Part shown: positions 26,122 to 35,276 of the stretch, piece by piece
How positions within the stretch are numbered: the stretch's first letter is position 1
Layout of the letters: every line of letters starts with the position of its first letter
NCBI GenBank assembly: GCA_017631885.1
Contig: JAGBSH010000015.1
Span: forward strand, 1-54,571
Direction: 5' to 3'
From: Fibrobacteraceae bacterium
GTDB lineage: Bacteria > Fibrobacterota > Fibrobacteria > Fibrobacterales > Fibrobacteraceae
Length of the DNA stretch: 54,571 nt
The notes under the pieces: model-generated
Told to the model about the DNA's origin: nothing
The model's database searches: none
Seen by the model: the letters and a program-made list of their open reading frames with translations, nothing else
Position numbers and translations under genes: made by a program

Positions 26122-27371
26122 GAAATTTTCCTAACAAATAAAAGAGCAATTATAAAATACAAAAGATTTTCAATCGCATAAGTAATAACCGGCGAATAAG
26201 CACCAAGTTTAGAAAGTAAGCTCCAGGTACAACAAACAAAAAAGACTTGAAAAAATATTTCTAGAAAAAGAAATTTCTTTGTTTCCCTTTTAGCCATTAA
26301 AACCATTCCACAACACCAGCCCCCCGCATGAAAAAAATCTCCTAATAATTGCCAAGGGAGTAAAAGAGAGGCTTCAGAAAATGATTCTGAAAGAAAAAAC
26401 AAAATCGTTTCTTGTTTAAAAAAATATAAGCATAGAGAAACTATTCCAGCTATTCCTAAAACACGTAATAATAAAGGATAAAATATTTTAGAAAAATCTT
26501 TCTTTGAAAGTTTTTCTGAAATTTTAGGTAAAAGTATGATTCCTAGAATCGAAGAAATGCCTACATTAAAAAAATCAGATATTTTAGAAATTCCTTGCCA
26601 AAGCCCAGCTATTTCTAATCCTTGAGAAAAATGTAACATTTGACGCACAAGCGTTAAAACAATTGGGGTTAAAAGCATTGGAACTAAACCCATTGCCACA
26701 AAAGGGAGCCAAACTTTTTTATTTTCCGCTAAACGTGCAGAAGTACTTTTTAAAAGAGAAAAAGAAAAGCCTGCACGAGAAGCTATTGGTATAGCTATTG
26801 CCACAGAAAGTATAGATTGAGTAGCGATAATTGAGAGAAGAGAAAGTGATTTTGTATAAACTAAAATAATTACCCAAAGCGTTTGTATTGCACTAATAGA
26901 CAACGCTATTATTGCATAACGATGGTAACGCTCTAAACCATTCATTACAGATAAACAAATTGATGCAATGTTACTAGCCGCAATTCCAGGGAGAGCAAAT
27001 AAAATTGCTGCTTGGATATTTCTGTGCGGCATTCCTGGAAACATTTCTTCAAGCGGTGCTATAAAAAGAAAAACAACAGCAACAACCACTAAAACAAACA
27101 TTCCAAAAATATTTAAGCGCAATCCTCCACGCCAAATGCCATGCAAAGACTTTTCATTTTTATACCTAGCCGTTAAACTAACCCACCCATTCTGGAGGGC
27201 TAGTGATGAAATTCCTTGTCCAATAGAAAGAAAATTTTGAAATTGTCCAACACAAGCAAATACAGATGGTCCTAAAATAACTGCTAAAAATTTATGCAAT
27301 ACAAAAGAACAAACCGTTCTAAATAAAGTAATAAAAGCCGAGCCGCAAAATAATTTCCAAAAAGACTTCAA
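26106..27371 (-). CDS. WzxE-like lipid-linked oligosaccharide flippase
   Basis: A polytopic membrane protein of 421 residues with about 12 hydrophobic segments, matching the size and pattern of Wzx/WzxE (416 residues in E. coli), which flips undecaprenyl-linked repeat units across the inner membrane. The N-terminus (KLFCGSAFITLFRTVCSFVLHKFLAVILGP) is of the WzxE style. The start is TTG at 27371, preceded by AGGGG at a six-base spacing; no ATG is available. It lies nine bases after the WecE-like aminotransferase, the same pair that adjoins in the E. coli enterobacterial common antigen locus. Confidence 0.85.
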   Translation of the reverse strand: MKSFWKLFCGSAFITLFRTVCSFVLHKFLAVILGPSVFACVGQFQNFLSIGQGISSLALQNGWVSLTARYKNEKSLHGIWRGGLRLNIFGMFVLVVVAVVFLFIAPLEEMFPGMPHRNIQAAILFALPGIAASNIASICLSVMNGLERYHRYAIIALSISAIQTLWVIILVYTKSLSLLSIIATQSILSVAIAIPIASRAGFSFSLLKSTSARLAENKKVWLPFVAMGLVPMLLTPIVLTLVRQMLHFSQGLEIAGLWQGISKISDFFNVGISSILGIILLPKISEKLSKKDFSKIFYPLLLRVLGIAGIVSLCLYFFKQETILFFLSESFSEASLLLPWQLLGDFFHAGGWCCGMVLMAKRETKKFLFLEIFFQVFFVCCTWSLLSKLGAYSPVITYAIENLLYFIIALLFVRKISWKTL

Positions 27372-27380
27372 AGTAAACCC

Positions 27381-28496
27381 CTAAAGAGACGGAGAAAATG
27401 AATTAACAGCATCTATCACTTGTAAAATTTCTGATTCTTCCATTACTGGGAAAAGTGGCAAACTCAACGTTTCTTTTGATTGTTTTTCAGCTACAGGAAA
27501 TTCTCCAAAATGACAATCAAGAAAAGCGCCTTGCAAATGAGGCGGTAAGGGATAATGGACTAAAGTTTCAACGCCTAATTTTTGTAAATGTTCTTGCAAT
27601 TCATTTCGATACTTTGTATGCACTGCAAAAATATGAAACACATGCTCATTCGTATTTGTAATACAAGGTAATTTTAAAAAAGGATTGTTGATTTTTTCAC
27701 TATAAATTTTTGCAATTTCTATACGACGATGATTATCGTTTTCTAAACGTTTTAATTTTAATGATAAAATCGCTGCTTGGATTTCATCTAATCTTGAATT
27801 TTCTCCAGCAAGTTCATGAACATACTTTTTTGAAGAACCATAATTTCCCATTTTACGAACAGTATCAGCTAGTTTAGAATCTGAAGTGACAACAGCGCCT
27901 GCATCGCCCAAAGCACCAAGATTCTTTGTTGGGTAAAAACTAAAAGCGCTTGCGTTGCCAAAAGACCCTGCTTTACGCCCGTTTCGAGAGGCCCCATGTG
28001 CTTGAGCGGCATCTTCAATTAACACAAAATTTTTTTCTTTTGAAAAATTTTCAAATTCTTCCATATCGGCCAAAAGCCCATACAAATGCACAACTATAAC
28101 GGCTTTTATATTTTCATCCCAAGCTAAACGCAATTTTTCTACTGTCAAAAGAGAAGATTTTTCATCGACATCAACAGGATAAGGTTCTAGCCCCGCATTT
28201 TTTACAGCAAGCCATGTGGCAATAAATGTATTAGCCGGCACAACAACCTTATCGTTTTTTTTCAAAATTCCAAGCGCAATATAAGATTTCAAAATCAAAG
28301 AAAGAGCATCTAAACCATTCCCCACGCCAATACAATATTTCACACCACAAAAATCAGCGAATTCTTTTTCAAAAGAATTATTCTGATTTCCTCGTATAAA
28401 CCAGCCAGAATTAAAAACAGAAGAAAAAATATTCTGGGCAGAAGCAGTATAAACAGCATTTATTCTATCAAGCGGATAATAAGGAACTTTACGCAT
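27381..28496 (-). CDS. DegT/DnrJ/EryC1 (WecE/FdtB-like) sugar aminotransferase
   Basis: This is a PLP-dependent enzyme that puts an amino group on a nucleotide-activated keto-deoxy sugar. Family blocks: YCIGVGNGLDALSLILKS, VVVPANTFIATWLAVKNAG, VLIEDAAQAHGAS, the PLP lysine in FSFYPTKNLGALGDAGAVV, and SRLDEIQAAILSLKLKRL. The overall pattern (371 residues, opening PYYPLDRINA) is closest to the WecE/FdtB/QdtB group acting on dTDP-keto-deoxyhexoses. It is the first gene of the operon with the flippase and GT2, and implies an amino-deoxy sugar in the surface glycan. The dTDP-sugar synthesis genes (rmlAB-like) are not in the window. Confidence 0.9.
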   Translation of the reverse strand: MRKVPYYPLDRINAVYTASAQNIFSSVFNSGWFIRGNQNNSFEKEFADFCGVKYCIGVGNGLDALSLILKSYIALGILKKNDKVVVPANTFIATWLAVKNAGLEPYPVDVDEKSSLLTVEKLRLAWDENIKAVIVVHLYGLLADMEEFENFSKEKNFVLIEDAAQAHGASRNGRKAGSFGNASAFSFYPTKNLGALGDAGAVVTSDSKLADTVRKMGNYGSSKKYVHELAGENSRLDEIQAAILSLKLKRLENDNHRRIEIAKIYSEKINNPFLKLPCITNTNEHVFHIFAVHTKYRNELQEHLQKLGVETLVHYPLPPHLQGAFLDCHFGEFPVAEKQSKETLSLPLFPVMEESEILQVIDAVNSFSPSL

Positions 28497-28573
28497 ACAA
28501 GGAAATTAGAAAAATGAGAAAAGATAAATGTGAAATAAAAGTTTTTTTAATTGAATTTTTCTAACATTATTAT

Positions 28574-29542
28574 ATGCTTGAAATTTTGCCTTACTCTCCA
28601 GAACAAAAAACACGTTTTGATTCTTTTGTTTTAAATGATTCCATAAACGGGACCTTTTTACAAACGCAAAATTTCTTAGAATACCACCCCAAAGATCGTT
28701 TTCAAGATGCTTCTTTATTTTGTCACAATAGTGGTACTCTTTGCGCTGTAATTTCTGGCGCTAAAATCGGAGAAGAATTTATATCACACCCTGGCTCTAC
28801 TTTTGGTGGGCCAGTTATTTCTTTAAATTGTTATTCTGGAAAAAGAATTTTTGACATTTTAAAAACATTTGACCATTATTTTTCAGAAAATTATAAAAGT
28901 GTCAAATTAAAAATCACTCCAGCACTATTTTCACAACAACCTACAGACCTTTTAGAATATGCATTAGAACGACTTGGTTACCAAAGGCACACCGAACTTA
29001 GTTCTTACATTCCTTTGAAAAAAGAAACTGACCCAATAGAATTCTGTAATCAAGAATGCCGTAGAATCATTCGAAAAATTGATACAGAAACTTTAGAATA
29101 CAGAGACTTTAAAACAGCTGAAGATTTTGAATGTTTTTTTCATTTTTTAAAAATATCTAAAGCCAAATATGGTGTTTCTCCAGTGCATACTTTAGATGAA
29201 TTATTGGATTTAAAAAACAATCGAATTCCTGATAACATCAGATTCCGCGGGCTTTGGCAAAATGGCGCTTTTGTTTCTGCTATTATGTTTTTCATTTTTC
29301 AAAAAACAAAGTGTATTCATGCCCAATACATTGCCACTAACCCAGATTTTAAAATACTCCAACCAGGCACTGCTATTTACATTCACACCATAAGAGAAGC
29401 AACAAAAGAAGGTTTCCAAAATATTTCTTTTGGAATTTCTACTGAAAACCACGGCGAATATTTAAATCAAAATCTTTTACATTTCAAAGAATCTTTTGGT
29501 GCCAAACATTCTGTCAATGCTTTCTACACCAAAAATTTCTAA
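28574..29542 (+). CDS. GNAT/FemAB-like acyl- or aminoacyltransferase
   Basis: The 322-residue product resembles the Acetyltransf_6/FemAB-type double-GNAT fold. The N-terminal block FLQTQNFLEYHPKDRF and the GGPVIS strand are followed by a central ECRRIIRKIDTETLEYRDF. The C-terminal half has FRGLWQNGAFVSAIMFF and HAQYIATNPDFKILQPGTAIYIHTIREATKEGFQNISFGIS, the pattern of this group. Relatives acylate sugars or add amino acids to glycopolymers. It is divergent from the aminotransferase operon with 77 bases between starts, so it may acylate the amino sugar made there. That link is contextual inference. Its stop overlaps the convergent U32 gene by four bases. Confidence 0.7.
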   Translation: MLEILPYSPEQKTRFDSFVLNDSINGTFLQTQNFLEYHPKDRFQDASLFCHNSGTLCAVISGAKIGEEFISHPGSTFGGPVISLNCYSGKRIFDILKTFDHYFSENYKSVKLKITPALFSQQPTDLLEYALERLGYQRHTELSSYIPLKKETDPIEFCNQECRRIIRKIDTETLEYRDFKTAEDFECFFHFLKISKAKYGVSPVHTLDELLDLKNNRIPDNIRFRGLWQNGAFVSAIMFFIFQKTKCIHAQYIATNPDFKILQPGTAIYIHTIREATKEGFQNISFGISTENHGEYLNQNLLHFKESFGAKHSVNAFYTKNF

Positions 29543-30819
29543 TTCGATTTTCTTAAAACCAAAAACGCATATTCAAAAGAACCTGGATCTTCTTCCAAGT
29601 AAATTTTCCCGACAGTTCCCGGGTGTAAACGGTCTGCCTTTTCCCCGCGGAAGTTTTCAACGTATTTGATTTTACATGGTTTCATTCCAGATGGACTCAT
29701 CCATTCCAAGGTATCAGTTTCTGGAGAAAACGCATTTTTCACATCAACAATAAAAGCATTTTCCTCTTTACCAGAAATAAGGCCAGCCACACAACCTACT
29801 TCTGAATGAACTTGTGTTGATTCATAATTTTGCGGTAATTTATCACCATAACCAAATCCTAACATACGCCCACGACTATCTGTTAAAGAAATGGCATCAA
29901 AAGCTTTTTCAGGGACATCGCCGCCTGCTAAAACAGAATCTATTGCTTGTCTATAAGCAGAAACTACTTGACTTAAATAATAAACTGAACGCGTTCTACC
30001 TTCTATTTTAAAAGAAGCAATACCCGCATTGACTAAATCTTTTAAAAGCGGTAAAGCGCAAAGATCTCGGCTACTCATAAAGTAAGTACCCCAACGATCT
30101 TCATCTAAAGCAATAGGAGCTAACTCTGGTTTATCAGGCCGCGATAAGAAAAAATCTCCAACATGTTCTCTATAGCCATCTGACTGAACATCCTGATTTG
30201 CATAAAGTGCATAAGGCATACGACAGGAATTATTGCAAATACCTTGGTTTGCATCTCGATGCGAAACCCAATTACTTAACATACAACGCCCTGACATAGA
30301 CATGCAAATGTTACCATGCACAAAAACTTCTAGTTCTAAATCAGGCAAACGTTCTTGTATTTCAAGAACTTCTTTTAACGAAAGTTCCCGAGAAAGGATT
30401 ATTCGCTTCACCCCAAGGTCAGCCCAAAAAGCAGCCGTTAACCAATTTGTTGTATTCGCCTGTACCGAAAGATGCACTTCCATTTCTGGTATTTCTTTTC
30501 GTAAAAAACCAACCACACCTGGGTCTGCGACAATAACCGCATCCGGGCCTAAAGCAGCGGCTTCTAAAAGTGTTTTACAGAAAGGTTCTACTTTACCATT
30601 ACGAGCAATGACATTACTTGTCAAATAAAATTTTTTGCCTTGTTCGCGACAAATAGCAATTCCTTCTGCTATATCATCTAACGAACGAAAACCATTTTCT
30701 CTAGCTCTTAAAGAAAATGCAGGTTGACCAGCATAAACAGCATCAGCACCATATGCCAAAGCATAACGCAAACGATTCAAGTCTCCAGCAGGAGCAAGTA
30801 ATTCAGGTTTTCTTACCAT
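29539..30819 (-). CDS. trhP: peptidase U32-family protein, TrhP-like
   Basis: Starts ELLAPAGDLNRLRYALAYGADAVY, the U32 hallmark. It then has ELEVFVHGNICMSMSGRCML and SHRDANQGICNNSCRMPY, the cysteine-bearing signature that holds an Fe-S cluster in this family. The 426-residue length and the C-terminal domain fit TrhP (YegQ, about 450), which makes 5-hydroxyuridine at position 34 of tRNAs, rather than the shorter UbiU/UbiV. The annotated name peptidase U32 is historical. The start ATG overlaps the stop of the upstream Wzi-like gene by seven bases. Confidence 0.8.
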   Translation of the reverse strand: MVRKPELLAPAGDLNRLRYALAYGADAVYAGQPAFSLRARENGFRSLDDIAEGIAICREQGKKFYLTSNVIARNGKVEPFCKTLLEAAALGPDAVIVADPGVVGFLRKEIPEMEVHLSVQANTTNWLTAAFWADLGVKRIILSRELSLKEVLEIQERLPDLELEVFVHGNICMSMSGRCMLSNWVSHRDANQGICNNSCRMPYALYANQDVQSDGYREHVGDFFLSRPDKPELAPIALDEDRWGTYFMSSRDLCALPLLKDLVNAGIASFKIEGRTRSVYYLSQVVSAYRQAIDSVLAGGDVPEKAFDAISLTDSRGRMLGFGYGDKLPQNYESTQVHSEVGCVAGLISGKEENAFIVDVKNAFSPETDTLEWMSPSGMKPCKIKYVENFRGEKADRLHPGTVGKIYLEEDPGSFEYAFLVLRKSN

Positions 30820-32285
30820 TTAAAGCCAAGCCTCGTATAAAATTTACGGTCATCAATAAAAGTCCATTCCAAAGCAAAGAAGGTATACTGTCCTTCATAA
30901 GCAAGTGAAGGTGTTATTGAATATTGCATCTTTGCACCTTCCAAAAATGATTTAGGGTATTTCATGTGATTATTAGGGGTTGTATCATTTAATGCACTCC
31001 CATAATCAGTACCTTTCCAAAACCAGGTTTGTCTAAGTCCAACATTCCAATGTTTATTCAATCTTCCATATACAAGCCAATCAATGGTTTGACTATTTGG
31101 TCCACCTTGGTTTCCAAGAGGTTTTCCTAAATGAGCTAACTGAGCTGTATTTTCAATAAAATGAGTATAGACATAGGGTTCAACTCTTGCATATTCTGCT
31201 AAAGTTCCCACTTCTAAAAAATGTTTTCCTATTTGAAAATCCTTACCAAATTGCAAACCGCCAAGAAAAGCCCATTTTGCTTCAGCATTATCGTTTCGAA
31301 TCAAGCTTATCGGGCTTTCCATATCATCTAAGAAAAATTCTGTATAAAGACGAAACATTTCAAGAAAACGATAGTTGGCGTCAAATGAGAGGGCTCCATT
31401 ATTGCTGCGCTCTGAAAAATTTCCCTTTTCCATAAAAAGCGGAACAATCGGGACAAAAAGCCATGCATTATTATTATCATAAACTGCTTGGATTTCACTC
31501 ATTCCAAGGGTTAAATTTCCTAAGTCCAATTCGTAACGATGGCCATACAAATGACGTTGGTCTTTATTTTTAATACTCATGCTATTTTTATAAATCCGCA
31601 AATCACCATAAAAAGAAATTACAGAAAGTGGACCAACCTGCAATTCAAACGTGAGCGAATTAAATGGCAATGCAAATTGGTTTAAAGTCAAGTTATTATA
31701 ATAACCTGGTCCCCAATGCATGACATCTCGACCAAAGTCTAGGCGGCCAAAGCCCATATTCAACGCTAAATGCCCACGATACCTTGCATAACTTGCGTAT
31801 TCAACCCCAGAATTATCTTCTTCTTTTTGAAATTCAACAAATTCACCATCAAAAGAAGACGGGCGTTCAGCACTATGACTTTCGACATAAATTCTTGCAT
31901 CAAGCATAAATTCAAGAGAATCAATAAAACCTCTCAAATAAACGCCACCATCTGCCGCCGGGAAAATCGTATCACGAATAGCTTCGCCACCGCGATAATC
32001 CAAACCACCAATCAAACTTGCCGCAATAGAAGATTTCGGGTGAGAAAATTTTAAAAGAGCATCTTTTTCTTCTTCATTATAGTTACGTCGCCAGGCGGAA
32101 TCTCTTTGTGGAAAATAAAAACGTTGCCGATAATCTGTTGTTGTAAATTTATGGAATTCAAACAACAACGGAGAAGCTTCCAAAGTTTTCAAATTACGGC
32201 TACGTTCCCCTGCTAATACTGGAGAAGCATTAAGTGATGAAACAGAAAATAACACCAACAAAAACAAATAAATCATTTTCTTCAT
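30813..32285 (-). CDS. Wzi-like outer-membrane capsule assembly protein
   Basis: An N-terminal signal peptide (LFLLVLFSVSSLNA) precedes a beta-rich sequence of 490 residues that ends in LGFKW, an aromatic C-terminus typical of outer-membrane barrels. Central blocks match the Capsule_assemb_Wzi family: LNMGFGRLDFGRDVMHWGPGYYNNLTLNQFALPFNSL and the later WLFVPIVPLF. Wzi in E. coli is an outer-membrane lectin that ties capsular polysaccharide to the surface. ATG at 32285 is used; a TTG nine bases further upstream is less likely. With the flippase/GT2 operon nearby it suggests this cell builds an attached surface glycan. Confidence 0.8.
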   Translation of the reverse strand: MKKMIYLFLLVLFSVSSLNASPVLAGERSRNLKTLEASPLLFEFHKFTTTDYRQRFYFPQRDSAWRRNYNEEEKDALLKFSHPKSSIAASLIGGLDYRGGEAIRDTIFPAADGGVYLRGFIDSLEFMLDARIYVESHSAERPSSFDGEFVEFQKEEDNSGVEYASYARYRGHLALNMGFGRLDFGRDVMHWGPGYYNNLTLNQFALPFNSLTFELQVGPLSVISFYGDLRIYKNSMSIKNKDQRHLYGHRYELDLGNLTLGMSEIQAVYDNNNAWLFVPIVPLFMEKGNFSERSNNGALSFDANYRFLEMFRLYTEFFLDDMESPISLIRNDNAEAKWAFLGGLQFGKDFQIGKHFLEVGTLAEYARVEPYVYTHFIENTAQLAHLGKPLGNQGGPNSQTIDWLVYGRLNKHWNVGLRQTWFWKGTDYGSALNDTTPNNHMKYPKSFLEGAKMQYSITPSLAYEGQYTFFALEWTFIDDRKFYTRLGFKW

Positions 32286-32474
32286 TGGATACAAAATAGC
32301 AAAATATCAATCACCATTTTTTGAAAAGCTCTTCATTATTTACAAAAAAACATAATATCAATCATCGCTTTTTTTAAAAGACCTTTGAAAAAACATTCAA
32401 ATAAAATCAAAATATTAAATTTCTGCCGTTGGGTGTTTATTCGTAATAAAAATGGTCAAAAAAGGAGAGAATTT

Positions 32475-34577
32475 ATGACCTGTTTTAAAATATTATTCGC
32501 TTTTTCCATTTCTATTTCTATAATAGCTTGTGGAGATAATTCATCAAATTCATCGAGTACAGATTCTTGTTCTTACGACGCAATAAGCAACACCTATTTT
32601 TGTAAAGACGAAAATGGCGATTATGCTTATGCTATTTTACCTGATGGAACAAAACAAGAAATAACTACTCTACCAGACTCACAACCAGATTCATTAAATG
32701 ATTCTACAGCACAATTAACTTGTACAGACTTATTACCATCATTTATCTTAAACGACATCCATTACTATGTAGAAAATGAAAAAACCTTTTATTTTGATGA
32801 ATCTTGTAACCAGATTTTCTTAACCGGAACAGAAGTTCCATCATCTGCTGACAATGCTTATTCTAGTCAAGAAACTATTTCTTCTTCAAGCCAAACAGTT
32901 GCTATTTCTTCTAGCTCTGTAGCTATCTCTTACAACCCAAATGGGACTGAAAAACAAATTATCTTTTCTAATGCGGGAATAGAAATAACGAATGATTCCT
33001 GCGTAGAAATTACAAATACAACTGTAAAAATAACTTGTGCTGGACAATACTATTTAAGCGGAAACTCTGACAATTTCCAAATTATGGTCAGTGCAAATGA
33101 CTCAGACAAAGTTTATTTATACTTAAACAATCTCACGCTTTCAAGTACAGACGCTCCTATCTATGTTCAAAATGCAGACAAGACATTCCTTATGCTCATT
33201 GATGGAACCACAAATACATTGGCAGATGCTTCTTCAAGAACAACAACTTATACAAAAACTGATGGAACGCCTGACACCACCAACGCTTGCATTTATTCCA
33301 AAGATGATTTGACATTTAAAGGAAACGGAAGTCTCATAATTTATGGGAATTACAAAAATGGGATTCAATCTTCTAACGACATTAAAATTAAAGATTTTCC
33401 ACAAGTGACAATTACTGCAACCAATCATGGCATTAAAGGTAAGGGATCTGTAGAAATTGAAGGCGGTAATTTCACAATAAACACAACAAATGGTGATGCT
33501 ATCAAATCCGATGAAGGTGAAGACGAAGGTTATATCGCTGATAAAGGCTATGTACAAATTACTGGTGGTAACTTTAATATTACTGCAGGCGATGATGGCA
33601 TTCAAGCATATAACTATGTATTCATTGCCGATTCTAACGCAGTTCCTTCTTTTGAAATTAAAACCGGAACAGGAGCCTCTGCACAAACAAATTCTGGTTC
33701 TATGGGAGGTTTGTGGGGCGAAACTTCGGCAACGACTACTGATTCTACTAGTCTGAAAGCGATTAAAGCCGACTCATTGGTTCTTATTAATGCAGGAATC
33801 TTTACTATCAATTCTGCTGATGATGCAATCCATTCTAACGGAACTGTTCGTATAAATGGTGGGGATATAACAATTGCAGCAACTGATGACGCAATACATG
33901 GCGATGTTTTATTCCAATTAAATGGTGGAAAAATTTCTGTTTCTCAATGTTATGAAGGTTTTGAAGCTTATGAACTTGAAATAAATGGTGGAGAAACTTC
34001 CGTATCAGCAAGTGACGATGCTTGGAATGCTGCTGGTGGAACAGATAATACCTCTTCTGGCGATAGTTTCCGCCCTGGACAATCTAATTCAACAAGTTCT
34101 GGCGTTATCCATATCAAAGGAGGCTATCACTATGTAAAAACAGGCTCTGGAGATACAGATGGTATTGATTCCAATGGTGATATCAATATTACAGGTGGCG
34201 TTCTTGTAATTGAAGCTGGTGGCAATATCATTGATAATAATGGTTCTGTTAATTACACTGCAGGCATTCTACTTGGAATGGGAAAGCAAATTGAAGGCAT
34301 TCCTTCTAGTGGCAATCCAAAATGTTTCAGTAGCTTGAGTGCCAATACTCGTTTCTCTGTTATGAGCAACGGAACGGTTCTTTCAACATTTACGGCAACA
34401 CAATCTGCGTCAACTGGCATTTATGTAAATTCTACTACTGGTGATTTCTACACAGGTGGTACTTATTCTAACCCAACCATTGAAACATTCTTTGGGTACG
34501 GTGAAGGCGGTTCTCTTTCTGGCCAAAACCAGTTAAGCGCTAATACTTGTTCTTCTTCAGGAATGGGTGGTTGGTAA
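32475..34577 (+). CDS. Cthe_2159-type carbohydrate-binding lipoprotein
   Basis: The start is ATG at 32475 with AAGGAGAG seven bases upstream; the frame is open further left but without a ribosome-binding site. A signal peptide ends in the lipobox IIAC. Serine-rich linkers (SSNSSSTDS; SSSSQTVAISSSS) lead to a domain of about 500 residues with repeated DGIQ/DAIHS/GIKGKG turns and GG(N/D)ITI strands, e.g. DAIHSNGTVRINGGDITIA. That pattern is the right-handed beta-helix of the Cthe_2159 family, which includes a cellulose- and pectin-binding protein. About 700 residues. Probably an anchored plant-polysaccharide-binding protein; a strong terminator follows. Confidence 0.85.
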   Translation: MTCFKILFAFSISISIIACGDNSSNSSSTDSCSYDAISNTYFCKDENGDYAYAILPDGTKQEITTLPDSQPDSLNDSTAQLTCTDLLPSFILNDIHYYVENEKTFYFDESCNQIFLTGTEVPSSADNAYSSQETISSSSQTVAISSSSVAISYNPNGTEKQIIFSNAGIEITNDSCVEITNTTVKITCAGQYYLSGNSDNFQIMVSANDSDKVYLYLNNLTLSSTDAPIYVQNADKTFLMLIDGTTNTLADASSRTTTYTKTDGTPDTTNACIYSKDDLTFKGNGSLIIYGNYKNGIQSSNDIKIKDFPQVTITATNHGIKGKGSVEIEGGNFTINTTNGDAIKSDEGEDEGYIADKGYVQITGGNFNITAGDDGIQAYNYVFIADSNAVPSFEIKTGTGASAQTNSGSMGGLWGETSATTTDSTSLKAIKADSLVLINAGIFTINSADDAIHSNGTVRINGGDITIAATDDAIHGDVLFQLNGGKISVSQCYEGFEAYELEINGGETSVSASDDAWNAAGGTDNTSSGDSFRPGQSNSTSSGVIHIKGGYHYVKTGSGDTDGIDSNGDINITGGVLVIEAGGNIIDNNGSVNYTAGILLGMGKQIEGIPSSGNPKCFSSLSANTRFSVMSNGTVLSTFTATQSASTGIYVNSTTGDFYTGGTYSNPTIETFFGYGEGGSLSGQNQLSANTCSSSGMGGW

Positions 34578-34599
34578 TTTAACCTAAACCTAAAAGTTT

Positions 34600-34636
34600 A
34601 AAAAGTCTCAAATTTTAAAAAATTTGAGACTTTTTT
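34600..34636 (+). terminator. terminator of the carbohydrate-binding lipoprotein gene
   Basis: AAAAAGTCTCAAATTTT and AAATTTGAGACTTTTTT form a long stem with a short A loop, followed by a T run. It begins 22 bases after the stop codon. Confidence 0.9.
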
Positions 34637-34738
34637 CGTTTTTCTAGTAAAAAAAAGCTTTTCTTTCGTAAATTCTCATTTAATTATGTCAACATTAGTC
34701 ATATTATTTGTATTTTTTTGAAAATTATGAGGAATCTT

Positions 34739-35206
34739 ATGAAAAAATTACTTCTTTTGTCTGCTGCATGTGCAGCAATGTTTTCTCTCTCAGCATGTAG
34801 TGAAGAGAGCAGTCCAAGCCGCGCAGAAGCTTGTGCAGAACTTTCTACAGATTGCTTAAAAGGAAAATGGTCTGTAGCATCTCTTGAAGGGTCTAGCATT
34901 AGTTTTGCAGGTACCGGGACTCTTAAATTTACAGGTTCTGAATTTTCATACACTCCGGCTATTGCAGATTTAGCTCATACTTATTGCCCAGGTACAGAAC
35001 TTGAAGGCACTTATGACATTATTTCTCCAACCCAAATTAAACTTACTGTTGGCGGCATTCGTCTTTACGACTGTTTCATTGGAAAAAAAGAAATTATTGT
35101 TAATGCTATTGCTTCAGAAAACGAACTCCGTTTGACTGGAATAGAACAATCTCCATTTGTTCCTAATGATGAAGCAGCAGTAACCGAAGTTTACTCAAGA
35201 CTTTAA
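34739..35206 (+). CDS. small secreted lipoprotein, unknown
   Basis: The ATG at 34739 has GAGGA seven bases upstream, and the encoded N-terminus KKLLLLSAACAAMFSLSAC is a textbook lipoprotein signal. The mature part (about 130 residues) has four to five cysteines and reads like a small beta-sandwich: LKGKWSVASLEGSSISFAG, GTLKFTGSEFSYTPA, LEGTYDIISPTQIKLTVGG. Such lipocalin-like or META-like GxW starts are common in small lipoproteins, but no family can be assigned. The gene stands alone between two terminators. Confidence 0.8.
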   Translation: MKKLLLLSAACAAMFSLSACSEESSPSRAEACAELSTDCLKGKWSVASLEGSSISFAGTGTLKFTGSEFSYTPAIADLAHTYCPGTELEGTYDIISPTQIKLTVGGIRLYDCFIGKKEIIVNAIASENELRLTGIEQSPFVPNDEAAVTEVYSRL

Positions 35207-35231
35207 TTGCTTTCAACTTTTATGTTTTACA

Positions 35232-35265
35232 CAACTCCCGCACGTTCCGTGCGGGAGTTGTTTTT
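35232..35265. terminator. bidirectional terminator between lipoprotein and zinc-transport genes
   Basis: CAACTCCCGCACG-TTC-CGTGCGGGAGTTG is a 13-base perfect stem followed by TTTTT. It lies between two convergent genes and can serve the plus-strand lipoprotein gene and, less well, the znuC-like gene. Confidence 0.85.
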
Positions 35266-35276
35266 ATGCAAAAAAA

